From Clostridium peptidivorans (lineage in GTDB: Bacteria > Bacillota > Clostridia > Clostridiales > Clostridiaceae): a stretch of DNA of 64,000 nt. The notes beneath the pieces are model-generated. The model did not search any database, was not told the DNA's origin, and saw nothing but the letters and a program-made list of their open reading frames with translations. This document shows, piece by piece, positions 54,517 through 60,780 of the stretch. Every line of letters begins with the position of its first letter. Position 1 is the stretch's first letter. The stretch lies in the NCBI RefSeq assembly GCF_900205925.1, contig NZ_OAOD01000001.1, positions 1-64,000 of the forward strand, read 5' to 3'. The position numbers and the translations under genes were made by a program.

Positions 54517-54651
54517 TTAGAAAACTTTATCTTTCCTGTTTTTAGATATATGTTTAATAAAAAATGCTGCTATAGTTGTTATGTATATAAATAGCAGTAT
54601 AATTGCAAATGAAAACCCATAGCACATTATTTTTATTATTTGTAAATCCAT
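54517..54651 (-). CDS. 44-residue membrane peptide on the minus strand
   Basis: On the minus strand, GAGGTGATAAAA precedes ATG. The product has one hydrophobic segment (about residues 10-34: M-C-Y-G-F-S-F-A-I-I-L-L-F-I-Y-I) and a basic end, K-N-R-K-D-K. It lies opposite the lysis operon, next to the DUF4352 gene promoter. It could be a lysogenic-conversion or lysis-control peptide, but there is no homology to support it. Confidence 0.5.
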   Translation of the reverse strand: MDLQIIKIMCYGFSFAIILLFIYITTIAAFFIKHISKNRKDKVF

Positions 54652-54706
54652 TTTTATCACCTCTACTTAGATACTAGACAAATGTAGCAAAGAATATACA
54701 AAACCC

Positions 54707-54745
54707 ATAACAAACTTTACAAAATATGATAAAGGTTGTTATAAT
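54707..54745 (+). promoter_or_regulatory. promoter with operator-like palindrome
   Basis: TTTACA (54716-54721) and TATAAT (54740-54745) with an 18-bp spacer. The near-perfect inverted repeat ATAACAAACTTTA (54707-54719) with TAAAGGTTGTTAT (54730-54742), 12 of 13 pairs, covers the -35 and reaches the -10. Confidence 0.6.
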
Positions 54746-54768
54746 TGTAATGAAAGGTAGGGGTTGTA

Positions 54769-55407
54769 ATGAATAAAAAACAAACAATAATTACTGTTGT
54801 AGCAGTCCTAGTGGCATTTATAGTTGGATATTTTGTAGGCGATAGCTCGGCTATAAATAGAGTAAATAAGCAGGTAGATTCGAAGATTGCAAGTCAGCAA
54901 GATAAAAACAAAGAAGAAAGTAACGAAGAACCTAAACAAGAGGAGAAAGAAGAGGCTAAAATATATAAATTAGGTGAGGAAGGGACTTCAGGTAGTTGGA
55001 ATATTAAGGTCTTAGAAGCCAAAGAAACTAATACAATAGTTGGTGGAAATAGCTCAGATAAGGTAACAACAAAAGAAAAGTTTATTGTAATTAAATTGCA
55101 AATGAAAAATTTATCTAAGCAAGCAGCTGAATATAGTGCGAAAGAATTTGCTCTAGGGAATATGAAGGATAAAACTCAATACAACATAACAGATGTTGCG
55201 TTTGAAGCCATGGGAAATGCTAATAGCAAAGAAACTATATATAATAAAAATAGCAACTTTATAGGAGTATATTCAGATATTAATCCTAATACAACTAAAC
55301 AAACTTATATAGTATTTGAAGTACCAAAAGATATGACTATTTCTGATAGTGTTCTAATAAATAGCAATGGTGGTTCTGAAGCTACGGGATTCTACTTAAG
55401 TAAATAA
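54769..55407 (+). CDS. membrane-anchored DUF4352 protein
   Basis: A 212-residue protein. Residues 6-25 are a hydrophobic signal anchor. A Lys/Glu/Gln-rich linker (about 38-65) leads to an immunoglobulin-like DUF4352 domain (about 66-205). There is no lipobox Cys. It should be outside the membrane. It has its own promoter with an operator-like palindrome and its own terminator, so it is probably expressed in the lysogen (a moron gene). Function unknown. Confidence 0.78.
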   Translation: MNKKQTIITVVAVLVAFIVGYFVGDSSAINRVNKQVDSKIASQQDKNKEESNEEPKQEEKEEAKIYKLGEEGTSGSWNIKVLEAKETNTIVGGNSSDKVTTKEKFIVIKLQMKNLSKQAAEYSAKEFALGNMKDKTQYNITDVAFEAMGNANSKETIYNKNSNFIGVYSDINPNTTKQTYIVFEVPKDMTISDSVLINSNGGSEATGFYLSK

Positions 55408-55412
55408 AGTAA

Positions 55413-55440
55413 CCCTGGGTAATCCAGGGCCTTTTTATTT
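55413..55440 (+). terminator. terminator after the DUF4352 gene
   Basis: Stem CCCTGG (55413-55418) with CCAGGG (55424-55429), then CCTTTTTATTTTTT. Confidence 0.82.
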
Positions 55441-55511
55441 TTTGTAAAAATATTTCAAAATAAAGGAAAAGAAAAATCACTATAGAATATACTATCATTA
55501 GAGGTGGTTTT

Positions 55512-55712
55512 ATGGAGGTTAAAAACAGACTGAAAGAAATAAGAATGAAGGAATACGCTATGGAACCAGGAGAGTTTGCAGCTCTTATAAAGGTAAATGT
55601 GAAAACATATTATGCTTGGGAGCTAGCCAATGCAATTCCATCTATGAAGGAAGGATTAAGAGTAGCTAAAGAACTGCATAAAAAAATAGATGATATATGG
55701 TACTTGGAATAG
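55512..55712 (+). CDS. XRE-like HTH protein
   Basis: A 66-residue protein. P-G-E-F-A-A-L-I-K-V-N-V-K-T-Y-Y-A-W-E is the HTH. Related 60-70 residue XRE proteins are frequent in clostridial phages. AGAGGTGG lies upstream. It probably controls the downstream FtsK-like gene group; the inverted repeat 55739-55747 with 55754-55762 is a candidate site. Confidence 0.72.
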   Translation: MEVKNRLKEIRMKEYAMEPGEFAALIKVNVKTYYAWELANAIPSMKEGLRVAKELHKKIDDIWYLE

Positions 55713-55839
55713 TATCATATTTTTTTATAATTAATTTCTATAAAATAAAGAAATATTTTATAAATTAAGGAAACTTTCTATAAATCACAGCATAGTATAT
55801 ACCATAGTAGATAGTTAAGTATTAAATGGAGGGTATATT

Positions 55840-56076
55840 ATGAAACCAGATGCTATTGATCTTATGATTTTAGAACAACTTAAGAAACTAATTGACCTAA
55901 TATTTCCAGTGCCTAATATCGACTTTGGAGGATGTGGAGATGTAAATTTAATAGGTAAGTATATTAGAGATTTACTTTTAATGTATGGGTGTGGAGAAGT
56001 TGTAGTTGCTTTTGTTAAAAGACGTGAAGCAAAGAAAAAGGTTAAATTGTTTGGTATGAATAGAAATGATGAATAA
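55840..56076 (+). CDS. hypothetical phage protein (78 aa)
   Basis: Not recognised. A weakly hydrophobic middle with G-G-C-G-D-V-N-L-I-G-K-Y-I and a basic tail. GGAGGGTATATT precedes the ATG. It is 12 bp before an FtsK-like ATPase and presumably works with it. Confidence 0.6.
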   Translation: MKPDAIDLMILEQLKKLIDLIFPVPNIDFGGCGDVNLIGKYIRDLLLMYGCGEVVVAFVKRREAKKKVKLFGMNRNDE

Positions 56077-56088
56077 GGAGGATTATAT

Positions 56089-57444
56089 ATGTTTTGGCAA
56101 ATAGGAGCTTATGCAATTACTTCTTATGCACTTTATAGAACAGTATGCAGAGAAAAAATTAAGTTTGAAAAAACGTTAAGAGAAATATGTGAAAAGGGAA
56201 CGGGTTTTTTTAATAGGCAGATGGAAACTTTGAAACTAGATTATTTTAAAGTTATGGATTGGGGGTATTATGTTAAAGTGGGTATTCCATATGGCATAAG
56301 TTATCAAGAACTAGAAGATAAAAAGGACTTATTTAAAACTAATTTTAAAGCAATAGATATAGAAATGAAAAAAATTGAATCCTCTAGCATGATGGAAATG
56401 AACGTAATAACAAAACCTTTGAAGGAATTGAAGTATAAAGCTATGGATACAGATGATGGAGAAATATTAATAGGATACAGTTATAAAGATTATGTAAAAG
56501 TTAATCTTAATAAATTCCCTCATATGCTCATAGGTGGCGATACAGGGACAGGTAAGAGCAGATTAATGTTGCTAATACTGACTAATTTAATTAATAGATT
56601 TAAGGATATAGAAGTATATTTAATGCAAATAAGAAAGTCTGATTTGGCAGTTTTTAAGGATTGCAAGCAAGTTAAATACATGGCTAGAACTTTAGAGCAG
56701 ACAAGAGATATATTAAAGTATTTAGATAGCATATGTAGTAAAAGAGACGCTATTTTAGAGAAGTATTTAATGGAGGGTGTATATAATATACAGGATTATA
56801 ATAAGAAGTTTAAAAAGGATAAGATGAAATACATTTATATAGTATTAGATGAATTTGCTTTTTTTAATCATTCTGGAGCTGATACTAAAGAAGAGAAAGA
56901 AATAAAAAAGGAGATATTAGGCTATATAAAAAATATTGTATTAACAGGTAGAAGCACAGGGATATTTATATTTACAAGTTTGCAAAAGCCAACTAGCAGC
57001 AGTATTCCAACGGACATTAAAAGCCAATTAACCACCAGAATAAGCTTTAAGATGCTAGATAAAGAAACAAGCGTAATAGTTCTAGGTAATGCCAACGCAA
57101 CTGGTCTAAAGGAACGAGAAGCACTTGTAAGGACTATAGAAGAAGATAAAATAAAAGTGCCCTTCATAGATCATAACTTAATTTTAAAGCACATCAAGGT
57201 GAGTATAGAACCTAATCACAAATATATTACAATTCCACAAATGCAAAAGAGTAGTCACAAGTTGCCTAGTATTAATTCTGAGCCACTTACAATTAATTTT
57301 AACAAGAATACCAATATCACTCCAAAACCTCCTAAAGTTGAAAAGAAGACTGAGAAGCCACATATAGAAGAAGTTGCAGTAGAAGGGACAAAGGAGAATG
57401 GTATAGTAGATTTAAGTAAGTTTAAAAAGGGGAATATAAAATGA
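56089..57444 (+). CDS. FtsK/SpoIIIE-type DNA translocase
   Basis: A 451-residue ATPase. The Walker A G-G-D-T-G-T-G-K-S is at residues 149-157 and the Walker B V-L-D-E-F-A-F at D254-E255. T-G-R-S-T-G-I-F-I-F-T-S-L-Q and the S-Q-L-T-T-R-I-S-F-K segment are typical of FtsK-like coupling or translocase proteins. The N-terminus has a short hydrophobic stretch only. There is no C-terminal gamma domain. Paired with the gene below, it resembles the coupling/replication pair of integrative elements or plasmids. Confidence 0.88.
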   Translation: MFWQIGAYAITSYALYRTVCREKIKFEKTLREICEKGTGFFNRQMETLKLDYFKVMDWGYYVKVGIPYGISYQELEDKKDLFKTNFKAIDIEMKKIESSSMMEMNVITKPLKELKYKAMDTDDGEILIGYSYKDYVKVNLNKFPHMLIGGDTGTGKSRLMLLILTNLINRFKDIEVYLMQIRKSDLAVFKDCKQVKYMARTLEQTRDILKYLDSICSKRDAILEKYLMEGVYNIQDYNKKFKKDKMKYIYIVLDEFAFFNHSGADTKEEKEIKKEILGYIKNIVLTGRSTGIFIFTSLQKPTSSSIPTDIKSQLTTRISFKMLDKETSVIVLGNANATGLKEREALVRTIEEDKIKVPFIDHNLILKHIKVSIEPNHKYITIPQMQKSSHKLPSINSEPLTINFNKNTNITPKPPKVEKKTEKPHIEEVAVEGTKENGIVDLSKFKKGNIK

Positions 57445-58016
57445 TGACTGATAGAGATAATAATATTATTCAATTCATTGATAAATTTGATGGGATTACA
57501 ATTAATCAATGCGCTAAGCTATTTTTTAATAATGCTAACTATGGAAAGGATTTAGCTAGAAAGAGATTGAAAAAACTATCAGATAATAATGTTTTGAAAT
57601 ATGAAGACGATTGGGTAACTAATCAAAGGGTTTATTTTATAAAGAAGAAACCCTCTAGTCACAGTATTATGTTATTAAATTTCTATTCAGAACTAATAGA
57701 AACTGGAGTAGAGATAATAGAATTTCAAAAGGAATATAAGATAGATAATATTTGTCGCCCCGATGGATTTATAGTATTCCAATACCATAATAAAGGGAAA
57801 ATGGCTTTTATAGAAATAGATATGAGCCATAAGACGGATTTAAGCAAATATGAAAAGCTATATGATACAGAATTATTCCAAAGGGAATATAATACCTTCC
57901 CCGAAGTAATTATTATATCATCAACTCAAAACTACGAAACTAAAGGACATAACTTTTCTATTAAGATATTAGATTATAGCTTAAATCAGCTCAAAGACAA
58001 GATACTATACTTTTAA
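57441..58016 (+). CDS. replication-relaxation family protein
   Basis: A 191-residue protein with an N-terminal winged-helix region (I-N-Q-C-A-K-L-F-F, A-R-K-R-L-K-K-L) and a nuclease-like C-terminal half (I-C-R-P-D-G-F-I-V, A-F-I-E-I-D-M-S). This fits the replication-relaxation family found with FtsK-like genes on plasmids and integrative elements. It overlaps the FtsK gene by 4 bp, so both are coupled. The exact role in a phage is unknown. Confidence 0.75.
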   Translation: MMTDRDNNIIQFIDKFDGITINQCAKLFFNNANYGKDLARKRLKKLSDNNVLKYEDDWVTNQRVYFIKKKPSSHSIMLLNFYSELIETGVEIIEFQKEYKIDNICRPDGFIVFQYHNKGKMAFIEIDMSHKTDLSKYEKLYDTELFQREYNTFPEVIIISSTQNYETKGHNFSIKILDYSLNQLKDKILYF

Positions 58017-58041
58017 CTATAATGTTTATTTTCCTCTAGTA

Positions 58042-58065
58042 AGTACTAGATTATAATCTAGTACT
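58042..58065. repeat. perfect 24-bp palindrome
   Basis: AGTACTAGATTA followed by its exact complement, with no spacer. It lies 26 bp beyond the replication-relaxation gene. It is a possible binding site for a dimeric protein, such as one encoded nearby, or an RNA hairpin. Confidence 0.7.
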
Positions 58066-58302
58066 CCGTACAGCCAAAGTGCCTTTAAATGTAGATAACA
58101 AGCTGATTTACAAAAGAAAATTAACTGGAATAATATAATATATTATATTAGGAAGTATAGATTCATTCTTATCTATATATTTTTTAAGACCATCTTTTCT
58201 TTTTCTTTCTTATCGTTATCTTATTACTGAGACAATTTATTATTATATTTGTATACTATTATTATTTACATTAATAAGATTATTATTAATGTAAATATAA
58301 AT

Positions 58303-58331
58303 AGGAACCATCTAAGGTTCCTTATTTCTTT
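58303..58331 (+). terminator. terminator before the right-end repressors
   Basis: Stem AGGAACC (58303-58309) with GGTTCCT (58316-58322), then TATTTCTTTT. It separates the FtsK group from convergent repressor genes. Confidence 0.75.
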
Positions 58332-58371
58332 TGACGTCAAAAATTTAATGCGGTTAGTATATATAAGAGTC

Positions 58372-58653
58372 TTATTTTTTATGATTTTCTAATACCTTTA
58401 TTATATCCATTATTAAATCTTTATCTTTTTTATTTTTTAAATTTAAATTAAATCGTTCTTTTGTTCTTCCTAACAAGTAATCTAGACTTACATTAAATAT
58501 ATCTGCTAACTTAACTAAGTTCTGGAGATTTGGTTCATTACCTTCTGCTTCGTATCCAGACACAGCTTGTCTAGAAATGTTTAATAGCTTCCCCAGCTCT
58601 TCCTGAGTGAGTTGTTTTTCTTCTCTTAATTCCCTAAGCCTATCCCCAAACAT
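58372..58653 (-). CDS. XRE family repressor
   Basis: A 93-residue repressor with a clear HTH: L-T-Q-E-E-L-G-K-L-L-N-I-S-R-Q-A-V-S-G-Y-E. V-S-L-D-Y-L-L-G-R-T follows, then a short Lys-rich tail. AGGAGGATTGAGGATC precedes the ATG on the minus strand. A 14-bp inverted repeat upstream is its likely operator. Confidence 0.85.
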   Translation of the reverse strand: MFGDRLRELREEKQLTQEELGKLLNISRQAVSGYEAEGNEPNLQNLVKLADIFNVSLDYLLGRTKERFNLNLKNKKDKDLIMDIIKVLENHKK

Positions 58654-58671
58654 AATTGATCCTCAATCCTC

Positions 58672-58705
58672 CTATAAACTTATTTCTTATAAAATAAGTT
58701 TATAG
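58672..58705. promoter_or_regulatory. 14-bp inverted repeat, likely operator
   Basis: CTATAAACTTATTT (58672-58685) and its exact complement (58692-58705) with a 6-nt centre lie 19 bp before the XRE repressor start, in its promoter region. Autoregulation is likely. Confidence 0.6.
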
Positions 58706-58736
58706 CAGGTAAGGAGGTAAGAAGTATTAATTACAG

Positions 58737-58982
58737 TTATTCTGTCCTTTTGTTATTAAAAAGACAGAATAACTGTACATTTAAAAAATATAAAAATACA
58801 GCAACAGGGCAAATGTTAAGTTCAACTGCTAATTTTTCTATCATAGCTATGTTAACATTTATTTTGTAAATAGAATTATTTTCTAACTTGCTTAAATGTG
58901 ATTGACTTATATCTAATCTTGATGCTAAGTCTGCTTGCCTAATACCTTTATGTTTACGAATAGCCTTTAACATTTGCAACAC
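58737..58982 (-). CDS. second XRE-type regulator
   Basis: An 81-residue HTH protein: I-R-Q-A-D-L-A-S-R-L-D-I-S-Q-S-H-L-S-K-L-E-N. The C-terminus is hydrophobic (V-A-V-F-L-Y-F-L). It lies on the same strand as the repressor above. Both are away from the CI/Cro pair at the left end. Confidence 0.78.
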   Translation of the reverse strand: MLQMLKAIRKHKGIRQADLASRLDISQSHLSKLENNSIYKINVNIAMIEKLAVELNICPVAVFLYFLNVQLFCLFNNKRTE

Positions 58983-59172
58983 CCCACAGAATATTTGTTT
59001 TAGTACAATTTTACGACAAAATATACCAATAATAAATAAGAAATATGTAACAAAAAAGGGAACGATATTCAGCCTATGAATATTTTTTGAGGTATAATAG
59101 ACATGCGAATGGTATATTGGATTTTAAATGGCATAAAATTTTAATTTTTTAAAAACACAAGGGGGCCAATTT

Positions 59173-59286
59173 ATGATGAAGGAAAGCGAAATAGCATTTT
59201 ACAAGTTATTGCTTAAATTAAAAAAGAAAAGAGATAATAAAAATAAACAAACCCAAACAAAATTCAACGAGTTTGTTTATTTTTAG
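59173..59286 (+). CDS. 37-residue small ORF at the phage right end
   Basis: AAGGGGG lies seven bases before ATG 59173. The peptide is basic and helical (Y-K-L-L-L-K-L-K-K-K-R-D). Its 3' end forms the terminator that shields miaB. It could be an excisionase-like factor, by size and charge alone. Confidence 0.4.
   Translation: MMKESEIAFYKLLLKLKKKRDNKNKQTQTKFNEFVYF
59239..59284 (+). terminator. terminator just before the phage-borne miaB promoter
   Basis: A 14-bp perfect stem (59239-59252 with 59271-59284) made of AAATAAACAAAC and its complement, ending in TTTT. It would stop phage transcripts before miaB. Confidence 0.7.
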
Positions 59287-59296
59287 ATATTTATTA

Positions 59297-59305
59297 TGAT
59301 ATAAT
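59297..59305 (+). promoter_or_regulatory. phage-borne promoter of chimeric miaB
   Basis: An extended -10, TG-A-TATAAT, at 59297-59305 with a weak -35 (TTTATT, 59277-59282, 17-bp spacer) is 46 bp before the new miaB start and lies inside phage DNA. TGGAGGG is the ribosome binding site. Confidence 0.65.
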
Positions 59306-59350
59306 ACTAGAGAATTTAATACAATTATATTTTGGAGGGAACAGACTATC

Positions 59351-60709
59351 ATGGATGAAAATATATTATCTAATATACAGAATAAACCAGAACAAAAACA
59401 CTTCTTAATTTATACTTACGGTTGCCAGATGAATGAAGAGGATTCTGAAAAGCTTTCAGGAATGCTAAAAAACATGGACTATTCTAAAACTGAAGAAAAG
59501 AAAAAAGCAAGTATTATAATTTTTAATACCTGCTGTGTAAGAGAAAATGCAGAACTTAAGGTATACGGAAATCTTGGAGCATTAAAAGCATTAAAAGAAA
59601 AAAATTCTGATTTAATTATTGCTGTATGCGGATGTATGATGCAGCAAGAAGGTATGGCAGAAGCTATAATAAAGAAATATCCTTTTGTAGATATAATATT
59701 TGGGACTCATAATGCTCATATGTTCCCTGAGTATTTAAATAGAACAAGACAAGAAAATAAGTCAATAATAGAGGTATGGGATAAGGAAAAAGGCATTGTA
59801 GAGGGACTTCCTATAGATAGAGAAAGCAATACTAAAGCTTTTGTAACTATTATGTATGGATGCAATAACTTTTGTACTTATTGTATAGTTCCTTATGTTA
59901 GAGGTAGAGAAAGAAGCAGAACTCCTGAAGAAATTGAAAAAGAAATAATAGAGCTTGTAAATAAAGGATACAAAGAAGTAACCCTACTTGGACAAAATGT
60001 AAACTCTTATGGAAAAGATCTAGTTCCAAGTCTTAGCTTTGCAGATCTTTTAAAGAGGCTTAATATTATAGAAGGTATAGAGAGAATAAGATTTATGACT
60101 TCTCATCCAAAGGATTTAACTGATGATGTTATAGATGCTGTAGCTGAATGTAGCAAGCTATGTGATCACATTCATTTACCTGTTCAATCAGGTTCAAGTA
60201 AGATACTAAAAGAAATGAATAGAAAATATACAAGAGAAGAATATTTAAACTTAGTAAGTAAAATCAAGGCAAAAATTCCTGGAGTAGCTTTAACTACAGA
60301 TATAATAGTTGGCTTTCCTGGAGAAACAGAAGAAGATTTTAATGACACTTTAAGCTTAGTTCGCGAAGTAGAATATGATTCCGCTTTCACTTTTCTTTAT
60401 TCTACTAGAAAAGGAACTCCTGCTTGTGAATTTGAAACTCAAGTAAGCGAAGAAGTAAAACGCGAAAGATTTAATAGATTAGTTGAAGAAGTAAATAAGG
60501 CATGTGCAAAGAAAAACAAGGAATATGATGGCCGTACAGTGAAAGTTTTAGTAGAAGGTACAAGTAAAAATGATGATGAAAAGCTTATGGGAAGAACTGA
60601 AACAGGTAAACTTGTAAATTTTGCTGGAAATAAAGATAATATTGGTAAAATAGTTAGTGTAAAAATAACTAAAGCACAAACTTTTTCACTATTAGGCGAA
60701 GAAATATAA
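59351..60709 (+). CDS. miaB: chimeric MiaB (tRNA methylthiotransferase)
   Basis: A 452-residue radical-SAM enzyme that adds the 2-methylthio group to i6A37 of tRNAs. The first 24 residues (M-D-E-N-I-L to I-Y-T-Y-G) come from the phage; host sequence resumes in the Cys25 codon (G-C-Q-M-N-E-E-D-S). The auxiliary-cluster cysteines C25, C61 and C95 and the radical-SAM C171-x3-C175-x2-C178 are all present, and a C-terminal TRAM domain follows. The length is normal. It should be active. It precedes mutS and mutL. Confidence 0.95.
   Translation: MDENILSNIQNKPEQKHFLIYTYGCQMNEEDSEKLSGMLKNMDYSKTEEKKKASIIIFNTCCVRENAELKVYGNLGALKALKEKNSDLIIAVCGCMMQQEGMAEAIIKKYPFVDIIFGTHNAHMFPEYLNRTRQENKSIIEVWDKEKGIVEGLPIDRESNTKAFVTIMYGCNNFCTYCIVPYVRGRERSRTPEEIEKEIIELVNKGYKEVTLLGQNVNSYGKDLVPSLSFADLLKRLNIIEGIERIRFMTSHPKDLTDDVIDAVAECSKLCDHIHLPVQSGSSKILKEMNRKYTREEYLNLVSKIKAKIPGVALTTDIIVGFPGETEEDFNDTLSLVREVEYDSAFTFLYSTRKGTPACEFETQVSEEVKRERFNRLVEEVNKACAKKNKEYDGRTVKVLVEGTSKNDDEKLMGRTETGKLVNFAGNKDNIGKIVSVKITKAQTFSLLGEEI
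59412..59435. other. attR (right prophage junction)
   Basis: The phage half-site ACTTACGG (59414-59421) is followed by T and the shared TG (59423-59424). Host miaB sequence (CCAGATGAATG) follows. Joining this phage half to the left phage half gives ACTTACGG-T-TG-T-CCGTAAGT. Confidence 0.8.
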
Positions 60710-60719
60710 ATTTGAAAGA

Positions 60720-60756
60720 GCATATAATGCACTAGCATCGCATTATATGCCTTTCA
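60720..60756 (+). terminator. hairpin between miaB and mutS
   Basis: An 11-bp perfect stem (60720-60730 with 60740-60750), 9-nt loop, then CTTTCAT. The T-run is weak, so readthrough into mutS is likely. I see no good promoter between miaB and mutS. Confidence 0.5.
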
Positions 60757-60780
60757 TACTATTAAGGAGGTTTTGTAAAA

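Larger units (their letters stand above)
58017..58371. other. intergenic region with palindromes
   Basis: No gene seen. It holds a perfect 24-bp palindrome (58042-58065), a 13-bp inverted repeat (58263-58275 with 58285-58297) and a terminator (58303-58331). The AT-rich run at 58130-58150 could also breathe easily. Confidence 0.5.
21560..59423. mobile_element. siphovirus-type prophage, about 37.9 kb, inserted in miaB
   Basis: The element runs from the serine integrase at the left end to a phage-supplied miaB 5' end at the right. It contains lysogeny, replication, packaging, head, tail and lysis modules in the usual order. The structural genes look intact; one tyrosine recombinase is frameshifted. 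The boundaries come from the split miaB reading frame and the dyad across the reconstructed attP, not from long direct repeats. This is expected for large serine integrases, whose sites share only a few bases. Confidence 0.93.

Noticed and set aside
59173..59286. Recombination directionality factor
   Set aside because: The 37-residue basic peptide is in a plausible place, but size and charge alone do not support naming it.
21560..59423. tRNA gene as integration target
   Set aside because: No tRNA is visible at either junction; the split miaB frame accounts for both ends.
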